This document shows positions 24,887 to 37,006 of a stretch of 64,000 nucleotides of DNA, one piece after another. This DNA comes from Dillenia suffruticosa (lineage: Eukaryota; Streptophyta; Magnoliopsida; Dilleniales; Dilleniaceae). Made by a program: the position numbers and the translations under genes. The notes under the pieces were generated by a model that did no database searches, was not told the origin of the DNA, and saw nothing but the letters and a program-made list of their open reading frames with translations. The stretch lies in contig JAVTVX010000016.1 of the NCBI GenBank assembly GCA_033439265.1, forward strand, positions 20,630,701 through 20,694,700, written 5' to 3'. Numbering within the stretch: position 1 is the first letter of the stretch; each line of letters opens with the position of its first letter.

Positions 24887-27800
24887 CTACAAAGAGGGCT
24901 TCTTACTTTTCTTCTTGGTAGTTTTTGCGATAGCATCTGCGATCTCTCTCTTTCTTTTACTATTGTTGTTGCTGAGATTGTTGTTGTTAATGGTAGCATT
25001 ATTTCCTCCGACGCTTGGCAAACTCTTTCCCTGACCTTCCATCACTTCCTTCACAAAAAACCTCAGCCTCCACAATGTAGATTCACTCTGCAAGGAAGTA
25101 CCAAATTGGTCGTCTTTGCATATAAAGACCTGAACAATGCAGAAGTAAAAAATAGTTCCTTAGTTTAAACTAAGTGTAATACCTGAGCATCGATTTCAAG
25201 GTTCACTATTTCAGTCTTAGATTGGAAGCTAGGGTTGTTCTGAGCAACAATTTCCAGTGCTTTATGGAGGTCTTCCGCAGACAGCTGAGCTAGCGCTGCC
25301 CCAAGTTTTCTTTTCTCTTCATTGGATATTTTTCTGCAACATCCATTTAAGTTACAATTACTTGCCACAAAGGTGCAATAACAAAAGGTTATACAAGGTG
25401 AACAAAAAAGCATGAAACTTCAAACAACTACCAGTAATATAACAGAAGCACGATATAAGAAGCAAGTCATGTAGAAGAAACCTGCAATTTTGCATCACAG
25501 CATCTCTAAGTTGTTCCAAGTGCATCTCAATTTCATAAAGCTGTAAGGGTCCAAAACATTTATTAAATTTTCTTAAACCACATTTCTGGAGCATCAACTA
25601 AGAACATAAGGGTCCTTGAAGATACCATGACTTTCCAGTGTATCTTTTGTGCTTGTAATTTTTTTTGTTTTGGGGGGGGGGGTGTGGGGGATGTGAATGA
25701 GATAACTCTCGAGTACCTCACTACTTAATTCTTGAGCAGTCCGGGCCTGTGCAGCTTCCCGAGCAAGCTGCATATATTCTTGTGCCACCTTTTTCTCTTC
25801 CTCAAGTCTTTTTTCCTGCATCCATTTGCAATTCAAAATTATAAACAAATATAAAATCAATATCTGAAATAATTTGGCAGCCTAATGATTTTGTTGCAAC
25901 TGTACAGAATAGAAACACCTCCTCAGCAACTTTAGGTAAAAGCTGCAGCCACTTCTCCTCAAACTTTGCCATTAGAGTCTTGGCCATCACATGAACATCA
26001 CTCCTTTCCTCATTGTACTTCATTGCGTTCTTGAAAACCAATCTTACATCAGCACATATCTCACGGACATGCTTATACCCAGTACCATCTTTCTCTTCCA
26101 TTTGATTTTTAATCGTATTGAAGTCCATGGGTCTGTCAATAACCTGTAACTCCCCCCCCCCCCAAAAAAAATAATAATAACGTCATATCCTAAAGAAATC
26201 CGATCCCAAGATCAAAAAGAAGCTGGTGGTTTACAGCTACATAAGATGACAAAACCTTTTACCCGATAATAGTCATGCAGACCAAGACCTTCAACATCAA
26301 CTGGATTCATGAAAGGCCGTGCCCACCTATGTTGAATGATCTGAGATGAATCAAATGAACATTTGGTGAATATAATTTTTTTTACCTCCAGAAACTATGT
26401 CATAGTTGGCTAGAGCATACTTTATAGATTCACATAATCTATGGTTCTCATAGATTAAGTAGAAACGGACATTAGAACAATTTGCCCTCAAACAATCTAA
26501 TTACAAGTAAAATTACTGCTTGTGCTACAGATTGTTCATACATCATCTCTCTATGCAACTTCAAACACATTATCCATCAAACATATGGACATGAGTAAAC
26601 TATCATTTGTGGACCAAGACTCAAACCTCGCTACACAAACACCAAGCACCCATCCATATGGAAATCCTTATGCAGTTCCTCCAAATCCAAAATTTAAGTA
26701 GGGAGAATTTCATCATTAGTTCCTAACCGTTCACTCAAATTTCAATCTCATCCCATACTTCTAAATGTTTCAATTTAGTCCCCGAACTTCTGATTTGTTA
26801 ACAATTTGATCCTGGAGCCTAACTTCCATTAGCCAAATGGACTGGACAGAGTTGCTTATGTGTCACCAAAGCGGCGGAGGTAAAAAAAGTTTTTTTGTTT
26901 GAATCTAATGTAATCCAATTAAACATGGGTTTTATTAAATTTAAACCATAGATATCCCAAAAAACACACACAATCTCACAAAAATAAACACCAAGATAAG
27001 CTTAAAGGTAGGGTTTTCTTGTTCTACCCTCTCTTGTCTGAATCTGCTGATTTCATTGGAGACAGAAACAACCCTAGTGGAAACCTTAGACACAGCATAA
27101 CCCATAATTTTAGAGGCCTTTTATGGATCAATGCTTTGATAAGCTTAAACATTGTTCTAGTTACTTCATACGAGTCTGCAGAGAGGGAGGGAGGGAGGGA
27201 GGGAGGGAGGTAGGCAGGGAGTCTAAACCATGTCCATGTCAAATATCAACGTAATTTTCATGATGGACATACATGCTTCAGACTCTCAAGAACAGATAAT
27301 ACAATTTCTTTACGATATTAATGGAATTATGTGTCACTCTCTATACATATATTGAATAAGAATAAAAATATTACATTGTGATGACCATCCAATAAAAGCT
27401 GCATTTACTCTGCTTCATTTCTGAATCCTACATAAGCCTGATGTGGCAATAAATTTATTGCTTTCCGAGTATGATTTACATCACAGCCATAATGATGTTC
27501 TTAATATTAAATTTTTGCCATGTCGCAGGGAAGATTTACAAGAACTAGCTACAGTGACGGGTGCCAATATTTTTAGACCATCATCATTTATCCAAAAGTT
27601 GGGAAATAAGCATCATATCATGGTACTCTTAGCCCTTATTGAATGATAGGATCAATTTTCAAGGGCATTTATGAAGTATGAGTAACTACCTGATGCAACA
27701 TTGTTCCGAATTGACGCATAAGCTCTTGCATTCTCTTTGCAGCAGCTGCCTCTCTACGCAATGCTTCTTGCTGCTGCTTCCTAATGCTTACAATAACTTT

Positions 27801-29900
27801 TTCTTTAGAGTCCTTTGTAGATGAGCTGCCTTTAGAAGCATTTGGTTGTTTCTTACTTTGATTCAAGTAAAATTGCTCCACATTAGTTACTCGCTCCTCG
27901 AGCTGCATGAAGAATATAACAGTTAGCAACTGATAGTTTGAAGAAATATGGTAAACAAAGGTTGATGTTTCCAAGAAATTTGACAAACCTCATAATAGCT
28001 TCCAAAAATGACCTTGGCATTGTTATAAAATAATTTATCACAAAATTATAGGTTACAAACATAACCCACCCAACCCCATCCCCGTCCCCGTCCCCGTCCC
28101 CGTCCCCCCGGGGCGGGGGCTTAGAGGGCTTCAAATACAAGTCTTACACCATCTCTTAATCTACAATTAGTTCAAGTAGCTGAAATTGGCCCTTCAAGTC
28201 GATGGCTTTTTCTGATAAGTAATAAACATGGTAGCAGTGGTGTTTTATGAACTCTTCACTGCTATTGATACCCATATTGACGGTACAAGTCATGCACCAT
28301 CTCTACAGCCACATTTAGCCCCAGTAACTGGAAATTGGCCCTTTTAAGTCAACAATCTATTCTCTAACATGTAATAAACATGATACTAAGCTATTATTTA
28401 TGGACTCTTCGTTTCCATCTGTACCCATATTTATAAAACATGACATGGCTATGGGTGTCACACAATTCACTATAGTGTACCCTCACCTGTATGGAGCCGT
28501 TCCAGGATGCGTACCCAAGTCCATATAACATAGATAACAAGTGATTGATGATGCCAGAAAACAAGCAAACCATTATGTTTAAGTCCATTTTTTGTTCAAA
28601 ACTCAAAGCTCAAAACATAAATTTCTCAACAAGAAGAGTGCAGCCCACACACCAGTGTGAGAAATAATTGTACTAGTTGTCTAGACTTTTACCACACCTG
28701 ATGGTAAAATTGCTTGCAACAATACTTGAGATATTGAGCTCAGCTCTTAAAAAAAAAAGAAAGAAAAAAGAGACACACTTCTCAACGAAGAAGCTAAGGC
28801 TGTGTAAAATAGATGAACTGCACCCCTCACATGCATGGTGGGATGCTTTAAGCACCAAGTGACCTTTTTTGACCTTATCACTGTATATCTTCTTTTTTTT
28901 TTTTTTAATTTTTCTTTTCTTTTTGGTGGGGGAGGGGTGAGAGAAAGAGAAACTTGAAAAGGGAAACGGTTATAATTTAATAGATATCTTTATTGTAAAC
29001 AGAATTAATACGTTACTTAGAAAAATCTTTAAGGTGCAAGAATTAGCCCTAGATGGAAGGACTTGAAAGAGAAAACTTTCCTAACTTCCTTGTAATTATT
29101 TCACATCCAACACTTGTGGCCTTGATGCCAAAAGACGCCACTTTCCATCTGGAATGAATTAATGGTGACACCTGACTTCAGCATGTATGAAGCCTCCAAA
29201 TTGCTGCTCAAGTATTCCAGAGTGTGACAACAGGATTCCCCCCCCCCCCAACATAGAAAGAAGAGCCTCACAATCAATAACGGAATGCTCTGGAATTATC
29301 ATATATTAATTTGCTTGATGCACCATTTGTACCAATATCCATCTTTTACATCACAAGATGCCGTAATCCTCTTTTTTCATATTTATGAGAGCTTCAAATC
29401 ATCAATGCAGGAGTCCAAACTGTAACTATGTTAGAAAAATGTGTTTTAAAGACTTCCCCCTGCTAACCACTATACTTTGGTTTCAAAAATACATGATTTA
29501 TCTATTAATCACAGGTTTATTTCGTATGGCAGGGCAGCCAGCAAGTTTGAAATCAAAACCAAGATAAAAATAAAGCGATGGAAATTAACGGCTAACCAAA
29601 CAAAAGACACTGAAAAGTTGAAATTTAGAAAGAGAAATAAGAAAGGAAGAAAAAAGACAAGTTAAAAGGGAAAAACCAAAGGAATAACAGCAACAAAAAA
29701 GGTGGATCCCCCAATTGAGATGTCAGATTAAAATCACATTACTCAGCAACTCAGTTTCTAATTTGTAATCTCACCTTATCAACCTTTGTGACAATTTCAT
29801 CAAGATGAAGCTTAATATCATCCATACCGGTAGAATAAAACCTAGAGATTCCTGGTGTCACTATTCCACCATCTGGAATCGCCGCACACACTGGCTCCAT
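24887..29900 (-). CDS. GTE6: GTE-family bromodomain-NET (BET-like) transcription regulator
   Basis: Eight coding exons on the minus strand join in phase: 29775-29900, 27690-27902, 26263-26340, 25919-26143, 25717-25815, 25482-25540, 25183-25333 and 24887-25087, giving 383 residues. A coiled-coil N-terminus (about 25-110) is followed by the bromodomain (about 110-215; WARPFMNPVDVEGLGLHDYY, then VFKNAMKYNEE, whose Asn183 is the expected acetyl-lysine-binding residue). Then come a charged linker, the NET domain (about 260-332; EEKRKLGAALAQLSAEDLHK) and a basic tail KRKREIADAI/KKKSKK. GTE proteins bind acetylated histones in the nucleus and modulate transcription. Arabidopsis GTE1/IMB1 and GTE6 have this size and layout. 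The start is the first ATG after an untranslated splice acceptor. The family is certain; GTE6 rather than GTE1 rests on remembered synteny with PWR and TFIIF-beta. Confidence 0.93.
26690..26880. repeat. Dispersed-repeat sequence in a GTE intron
   Basis: The stretch holds the phrase CAATTTAGTCCCCGAACTT with a related TTAGTTCCTAACC upstream. This wording recurs in plant dispersed repeats. It lies between the second and third coding exons. The element type and exact ends were not determined. Confidence 0.4.
28079..28108. repeat. CCCCGT hexanucleotide run
   Basis: About four to five copies of CCCCGT, followed by CCCCGGGGCGGGGGC, lie in the first coding-region intron of the GTE gene. This is simple-repeat DNA. 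Confidence 0.8.
28147..28445. repeat. Tandem duplication of about 148 bp in a GTE intron
   Basis: Two diverged copies, 28147-28294 and 28295-about 28445, share CACCATCTCT, GAAATTGGCCCTT, AGTAATAAACATG-like, GGACTCTTC-like and ACCCATATT motifs in the same order. They lie between the first two coding exons of the GTE gene. Confidence 0.8.
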
Positions 29901-31020
29901 TATGGTACCTAGAAGCCAAAAAAATAGGGGATCTTAAAGATAGCCCGATTCATTACCATAATAAGTACAATTACCTAGCAAGCACTGTGTTTAAATTAGA
30001 AATTGAAATGGAGAAGTTTTAGTCATTGCCATTAGAACGGATCATTACATTGTTAAATTCTTTAAAAGTCCATTATTTCATGATTTAAAAAATTTACCAT
30101 CATATTCGTTACCTTGCTTTCAGACATACGAGCACACACCAGACATGTGAATTTACAAGGTCTATCATCGTGCCACAGTTCTAGTACTTAGCCACATGAT
30201 ACATTTACACGCATATTCTCACATTTATTCCTTGAAATCCAAAGGGAAAAGGCGAGAGATTAAAATAAAACACATGACTAAATTATCCTTCATTAGTTCT
30301 AGCTGTTGTAAATATATATATATATATATATCCGAATTCTGAAATTCTACAGTTGAAACCAGTAAAATCTCAAACAACGTTCAAGGCGGAAGATGGACTG
30401 GACAACCTAATAGCTCACATCTGAATGCTAACTTGTTAAAACTAAGATTAATCATTAGGGATATCATTCAAATTTGTCTTATAAGACGGGTTTCAACTAG
30501 TCTTTAGCTGGTTTGAACTATTCTGTAGCGAATTTAACAAATAGATGGTGGACGTAATCCTGAACTAGCCCACTGATACCATATTATCCAAATTTTCACA
30601 ATCTTCTTGACAAAAAGCAACGATTAGAGCGGAGCTTAATCGGTTACATTAATATAAAACAAACAAATTGTGCATTCAAAACCAAATCAGTGATTCACAA
30701 ATTCCAGAAATAAATCAATCGGCATCCAAGAAAGGCATAGAAATCTCTCTCTCCGATAGAAGTCAGAATCAGGAAAGCCAAAACACAGTGCACCAAATAA
30801 AAAGAGAGAGAGGAAACACACACACATATGATAATATGACCGAGAAGATTAGAAGAAGAGAAATCGTTATCTGACCTAGCTGTTCGTCGTGAAGGGAATG
30901 GACCGGAGGCTTGTGCGTCAGAAAAATCTTTTTCCGCAAGCCTGATCAGTGAGGAGAGAGAGAGAGAGAGAGCGCGCGCGCGCGCGGAGAGAATGTTGAT
31001 CTTAAGCCGCAAGCGATGGT
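29901..31020 (-). promoter_or_regulatory. GTE 5' leader with intron and (CT)n tract
   Basis: Upstream of the start codon a minus-strand 3' splice site (GGCTTCTAG) lies at about 29914. A donor (GCTAG|GTCAG) lies near 30877, so an untranslated leader exon of roughly 100 bases is inferred. It is followed upstream by (AG)n at 30956-30972, alternating GC at 30973-30986, and another (AG)n at 31029-31043. A (TA)n run sits in the leader intron at 30309-30330. Confidence 0.5.
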
Positions 31021-31525
31021 CGACGGGAGGAGAGAGAGAGAGAGATTGTGGAGACATATACGGAAATGGCCCCGACGGCCAAATAAAATTTTAAAACAAG
31101 ACGTTCGAAAAATATATTCCAAATATTCGGTGAATGTTGAGTTTTTAGATATCCTTTTTTTAAAGTATATTGAGTCTCAAAATGACATATATGGACAGTA
31201 TATATCAAGTATTGAAAACTCGCTGTTTTAAAATTTTATTTAGTTGTTAGGGTCATTTTCGTATATGTCTACGTGTGTGTGTGGGCGCGTTGAAATATTT
31301 TATTTTACAAGATATTAATTAAAAAAAAAAAACTTTCGCCCAACTTTATTTTCACCGGCTATAAACTAACTAAATTATATTTTATTAACTAAATAAATCT
31401 AATAGTACCGCAGAATTATTCTAAATGATCAGCTATACAAAAATAATATAATCTCAGTCAAGCCCCACAAAAATAGCTCCCCATAAAATATGAAAAAAAA
31501 AAAGTTCTCCAATGGGGCTGAAAAT
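31021..31525. other. Intergenic between the GTE leader and the gene at 31526
   Basis: AT-rich sequence with no gene supported. It should hold the GTE promoter and the 3' UTR of the next minus-strand gene. Confidence 0.5.
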
Positions 31526-32242
31526 TCAAAAAAAGGGGCGAGAAATGCAGCCAGACGCGGCCTTGGACACCAAGAGGCGGAAAAGGTGGGGCCTACTACA
31601 CTTCATGCTCCGGCGAATCACAGCCCAATGGTCCCACCCTCTATCCTTTTCAAAATCGACCGGAACTTCGCCGGTCGGAATTTTGACCGGAGCCGGAATG
31701 TTCCGGCGAGTCTGCCTTTTCTTTATCTCGCTCAGCTTCATTTCCGTCGGAAACTTCGCCGATCCTAACAGCAGTCGCTTCCTCACCTGTGATCTGCTCT
31801 TCTCAGTCGCCGGTGATGGATGTTGCTTGAAACTCGGTCTCGAAAGTCGAAACGAGTTCGATCGAATCTTCTTCTCCACGATCCGGTCTAGGTCAACGCT
31901 TTTCGGTTTCTGAAACGACTCTGATCTCCACTTTCCTCTTCGATTTTCAATCTTCGGCTCGTTGAATTCGATGATTTTGCCGCAGAAGATGATGTTTTGA
32001 TCGGAGAAGTGGTTGGTGGTTGAGTTTGAATTGCGGAAGAACTCGAAGAGATCTTGATCAGGAAGTGCTAGAGTTTCTTTAGAGAGAGAACTGAAATGAT
32101 CATCGGAGCAATCGTCGTCGTAGATTGGAAGATCGCAGAGCGAGAGTGCGTCTTCCTCAGTTTCTAATTCGTTCTCAATGACTTTGTTCTTCACATACAT
32201 GTTATGTTGAATTGGTTCCCTGTGTGATGTTTTCGTCGCCAT
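31526..32242 (-). CDS. Uncharacterised plant protein, single exon, basic C-terminus
   Basis: An uninterrupted 238-codon frame starts at the ATG at 32242, about 85 bases downstream of a good TATA box. The N-terminal half is acidic (DLPIYDDDCSDDHFSSL) and contains DLFEFFR and IIFCGKIIEFNE motifs. The C-terminal half is rich in Arg, Lys and Ser (RSRSQVRKRLLLGSAKF, EIKKRQTRR) and ends in WDHWAVIRRSMKCSRPHLFR. There are no membrane segments or known catalytic motifs. The strong acidic/basic split, TATA box and codon use suggest a real gene. The DLFEFF/CGK region resembles small plant-specific proteins of unknown role, and I cannot name the family. Confidence 0.75.
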   Translation of the reverse strand: MATKTSHREPIQHNMYVKNKVIENELETEEDALSLCDLPIYDDDCSDDHFSSLSKETLALPDQDLFEFFRNSNSTTNHFSDQNIIFCGKIIEFNEPKIENRRGKWRSESFQKPKSVDLDRIVEKKIRSNSFRLSRPSFKQHPSPATEKSRSQVRKRLLLGSAKFPTEMKLSEIKKRQTRRNIPAPVKIPTGEVPVDFEKDRGWDHWAVIRRSMKCSRPHLFRLLVSKAASGCISRPFF

Positions 32243-32323
32243 TACAGAGTTTCCAAGAGCTTGTGTGTATGAGAGAGAGCGAACTTGCTAATGTGATGAT
32301 GTGCGAAAGTTGATCTGTGTCAA

Positions 32324-32334
32324 TTTTATTTATA
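32324..32334 (-). promoter_or_regulatory. TATA box for the gene at 31526-32242
   Basis: Reads TATAAATAAAA on the minus strand, about 85-95 bases upstream of the start codon, leaving a leader of roughly 55 bases rich in GA. Long (AG)n tracts lie farther upstream at 32407-32428 and 32512-32530. Confidence 0.7.
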
Positions 32335-32654
32335 CACGAGTAGAGAGAGAGTGGCGAGCGGGGTCTACGTTGTGCAATGAAGGAATTTTAGAAGAGAGAA
32401 AATGGGGGGGAGAGAGAGAGAGAGAGAGTAGTTGTGGAAAAGAAGAGAGGAGTGGGGTAGGACTAAGGAAGAAAGAAGACGACTTTCGAGAAGAAATTGT
32501 GGAAATTAGGCAGAGAGAGAGAGAGAGAGAGGAGAGAGAAGAAGAAGAGCAATACGTGGACCCGCGAAGACTCCATACGCGCAAACTTAAATGGCAGTTG
32601 GTTTTGTTTTACCGATTAAAAGCGAACCAGTTTCTAGAACCTAAGGATGGGTAG

Positions 32655-34520
32655 GAACGTCGTCGTTTTATGTCCCTCCTGTAAAACTGGGCAAATTATC
32701 GGGTAAACAAGGCTCACCGGATTATCGGTGGATCACACCAAAAAAAAAAAAAAACATAATATGTCAAAAACAAAATTTCAAAACTGCCTCACGTGATTTA
32801 CCATCCATGAATTGATGAGTACTAATTTGAAATGTGGTATGATTTTAGTGGTTTATAAAGAGATAACTCTGATTACAATATTCAAATCTAATTAGTCAAA
32901 AAATTTAAGTATTAATCGTTTAAGAAAAAAATTATCTTACAATTCTTATTTAATTTTTTATTAAAATATTAATAACGGGTGAAGGTTACAGTTTTAAATA
33001 CCATCCATTTTCGAAATTAATTGATTCGATAAATATATTATTACATAATTTTCTTTTTTAACGAATTTCAACTTCCATGACTACCGTAATATTACTTTAA
33101 TCAGCAACCATCCGTGAGTTCTGCATTAGTGTAATTGGCACAGTAATTTGGCTTTGGTTGATCTCGCATGGTCAATTTTTCTTACTTTTTTCAATTGTTT
33201 CTCCTTATATCATTACTATCATAATATTACATCATAAGGTTTTTTCTAGCCCAAAATCAAAATTGGTGGGGTATGAATATTAAGCAATTGCACAAGTAAA
33301 ACACAATGATTAATATAATCAATTACAAAGTGATGCCATCTATTTCATTCTTAATAGTGATCGAGAAGTATTGATAAAAGTTTTTTTGATCGAAAATTCA
33401 AAAATCATTGTAATGATTTGAATAATATTGATTAAAATTATTTATGCCGTTAAATCAAATATTTTCAAGTGAAATCTATTAAATAGCTATTTATCTACGT
33501 TAAATTTGGTCAAGCAGAAAAAATTTATCTCCCCATTAATCAACTTAGAAAGGAATAAAAAATTAGTGTAGAATGAAAAAAATAATGTATATGCATACCC
33601 TAGGTTAGTCTTGATTTTTTCTTAATTTATGAGTGTACGCATAATCTATCATATGCTTATAACAAGTTTACCGTTATATAAAATAAATCATATTGATCAA
33701 AATTTTTTTACAATTAATAAAATAGAGTAATACAAAAAAAATTCAAATTATCGTGTAATTAAAATTATCAATATATTAATAATTATTTTTATTAAAAATT
33801 AACTGATCTTCGAATTTGTATAATCTCAACATTTTTGCATGAGCTTTAGAGTATGTTGTTTTCCAAAAAAATAAAAATTTAGTGAAGAAAATGAATAGCA
33901 TAACCATATTATTGTTTTTACAATCGTAAAATATTCACGAATTTGTAGATAAATCTGTAAAATGATATTTTTTGAGATGATAAAATAGTTGAATGTTATT
34001 TGCCCTCTAGAACTTTAACTTTTTTTTTTAATTTTCTTTAATTTATATCTATTTTATATTATTCTATTTATAATATTTTTCAATTTAAGTGAATATTTTT
34101 TATAAAAAAATTATGGAATTTAAACTTAAAAACTAAATTTATTTATTAAAAAAATATAAATTTACTATTTTTAGTAAATTTTATATTAAAAATTTTACTT
34201 AATTTCAATAAAATCTTACTCACTATTGGTTAATCAAGATTTTGTGCTAATTGATTATGAACTAAAAAAAAAGAAATGACAAAAATAAAATAAAATAAAA
34301 ATAAATAAAAATAAACAAGAAATATAAAGATCTAAAGAGAAATTTCGAGAATCGAAATCGGGACCTCTCCGACCACATGCCATTGTGCTGGCGGTGGCAG
34401 CTCCGTAAAATAAATCCATAAAATCATGACCAACGCGAAGGCCTTCCCTTATTGCCTGCTCTTGCGCTAGCAGCGAGAGCGAGACTTGAGACTTAAGCCG
34501 AACGAGCTTTCAAGGAAGCG
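32655..34520. other. Intergenic, strongly AT-rich
   Basis: No coding frame or recognisable element is seen in about 1.8 kb. A/T runs dominate between 33000 and 34330. The last 150 bases are more GC-rich and probably hold the promoter and leader of the plus-strand gene starting at 34524. Confidence 0.6.
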
Positions 34521-34523
34521 GGG

Positions 34524-37006
34524 ATGGCAAGAGCAGCTCATCTTCTTCGGTTGGTCAGATCACAGACTAAGCACCTCTCTTCTTCCCCCTCCATTTCTTC
34601 AGGTACCTCTCTCTGTCTCTCTCTCTCATGACACCCAAATGTAAAAACCCTAACTAAACCCTAAATATCTATACAGACTCAGCAGTTGTATTTTGACTAT
34701 ATATCTTGCTTTTGGGTCGGTGCTAGTTTTCTGCAAAGCTAATTCCTCTCTGGGGTTTTTACCTCTCATGGTGGGAAATCTTGTCTTGGTTGGGGAAAGA
34801 GCTGATTTAATCATTTTTTCTTCTTGTTGTGCGAATTGACTTAGTGGGTTCAGTTAGTCCTGCAAAATATTCATGCATGATTTTGATTTTTATGGGGATT
34901 GTTTGTTTTCTTGTATTGGAACTAGAGGGCTATCTTTCTCATACTAGTTCTTCATTTTCTTTTCCTTTACTTTTTCGGGATAATGGTGAAAATCTCAGCC
35001 ACTGCCATTCGGATGTATACCTGGGGCATACTCAATATCGCATAAGCAATCGGATACAACCAACATTCGGGTTCTTCTTGTTGAAGAAGTGAAATAGAAG
35101 GGAAATTGATGAAACTCAACGCCAGCATTTGACAAACTACAACCAGCGATACCCATACCTTACACAATCACCGAAACACAGACCAGATTTAAATTCTAGT
35201 TACTAGTTAGTGAATTCTATGAAATGGACATCGTTGAGTTGAAGCTAAGATTAATTATGAAGTTTCAAACTCGTCACGATATGAAGATTCAAACTCGCCA
35301 TGACACCCTCTATGATGATTTTTTAGGTGGGTGACTTGAAGATATTAATTTTTTGAAAATTGAAATGGTCGAGGGTAATAGACTAAATACAAGTAATTAG
35401 GTTTTCTAATTTCATTAGTTTTTCTGATTTTTTTTTAGAAACAAATAGAGTGAAAAAAATTTTAGTGTTCATCATTAAACTACAAGCTCTATTTTAAATT
35501 TATTCTTAAGTTTTTATAAGTTTTACAATAGCTTCATTCTTCTTGTTACGTTTTGCCTGAAAAAAAATAGATATTAATGCCGCACTCTGAATTGAGCACC
35601 TTTTTAGAAATGAGTTTTGGACATGACGCCATATGACATATTATAACTTCTAATAGTATATAATGTGTTATAATCTTGTCACTCCACTGTGCTCGTGTCA
35701 CATCTGTGCTTCATAGGAGATAGATGATATGTGTTTGTTGTGTGACATGTAGTGGTAGAGTGGGAGGAAATTGTTGGTATGGAACTTGACTTTTATAGGT
35801 AGAACCCCACTGTCTTGTGCTGCCGCTGCTAATTGTGGTTCTGGACATCTTAGAATTATTTGCTTTTTCGTTTTTGGGATGAGGGAAGGGATGTATGTGA
35901 AGAAATATTCAGGAGCTCAATTCTATTATATGTCTAGTGCCTTTAGCGGAGGAAAATCCAAGAAAAGCATTGAAGGTCCCTTTTGATATCACAAACTAAG
36001 AGTCGTATGTCGGAGTCTAGAACATCAACATGTTTTATCCCAACTTGTTTGCAATGGTTGGTAATGTTAAGCTTGTGGTTAACAGAACAAATTACAACCT
36101 GATACTTTTTAATTCTACCCAAAAATATTGATTGTCATTTTGTATCTGATTAAAGAAGTAACTGTTAGATCATCAATGGCAATGATTTTATTTGGCTTTT
36201 GGCATCTGGCATTTGAAGCTTATAATTTCTACAAAGGATTTAATAAGGGAACATATAGAAATTTGGGGTTCAAGTTTTGGCAAAAATTGCAGGCTACCTT
36301 CTTGTTTATACCTTGTGGTTGATGTTATTTTTGTATTATTATCCTGTCAGGTTATTATCATTGTAGATTTGGAACATTGCCACACAATGGAAGTATCAAA
36401 TCTGGAATTTGCTCCGCCTTCCAGTTTATGACACCCCAGAGACGATGGGCATCTCGAGCCTTGACTGTAGAGGATGAGAACAAAATCAGCATTGGACCGC
36501 GCAAAGGAAAAGAAGCAGGAGAAGAAGATAAAGATTCTGCGATTGTTTATCATGGTCCAATTTCTTCTACCATCAAGAAAGTAAAGCTTCTTTCGCTTTC
36601 CACCTGCTGTCTCTCAGTGTCTTTAGGCCCAGTCATAACCTTCATGACATCTCCAGAGTTGAATGTGATACTCAAGGGTGCTGTAGCATCTACCGTGATA
36701 TTCTTCAGTGCCACGACCACAGCAGCCCTTCACTGGTTTGTGAGCCCTTATATTCACAAGCTGAGGTGGCAGCCTGGTTCAGACACCTTTGAGGTGGAGA
36801 TGATGTCGTGGCTTGCAACTTACATTCCAAGGACAATCAAATTTTCTGATATTAGGCCGCCACAGACAAATAGGCCTTTTGTTACATTCAAGGCCAATGA
36901 TAAGTTCTACTTTGTTGACACTGAGCACTGTCATAACAAAGCTTTGTTGGCAAGGCTAACCCCTCAAAAACCTCCTGTGCACGGGTCGTCTCTCAAGAAC
37001 TTGTGA
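34524..37006 (+). CDS. TMEM70-like mitochondrial membrane protein
   Basis: Exon 1 (34524-34602) and exon 2 (36351-37006) join in phase (G|GT gives Gly) over a 1.75-kb GT-AG intron and encode 244 residues. The N-terminus MARAAHLLRLVRSQTKHLSS is rich in Arg and Ser with no acidic residues, as in a mitochondrial presequence. Two hydrophobic segments (LSTCCLSVSLGPVITFM; GAVASTVIFFSATTTAALHW) form a hairpin. They are followed by a conserved LRWQPGSDTFEVEMMSWLA region and the TFKANDKFYFVDTEHC block. This arrangement is that of TMEM70/TMEM186/TMEM223-type inner-membrane proteins; animal TMEM70 helps assemble ATP synthase and complex I. A role in respiratory-complex assembly here is inferred from family membership only. 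Confidence 0.82.
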
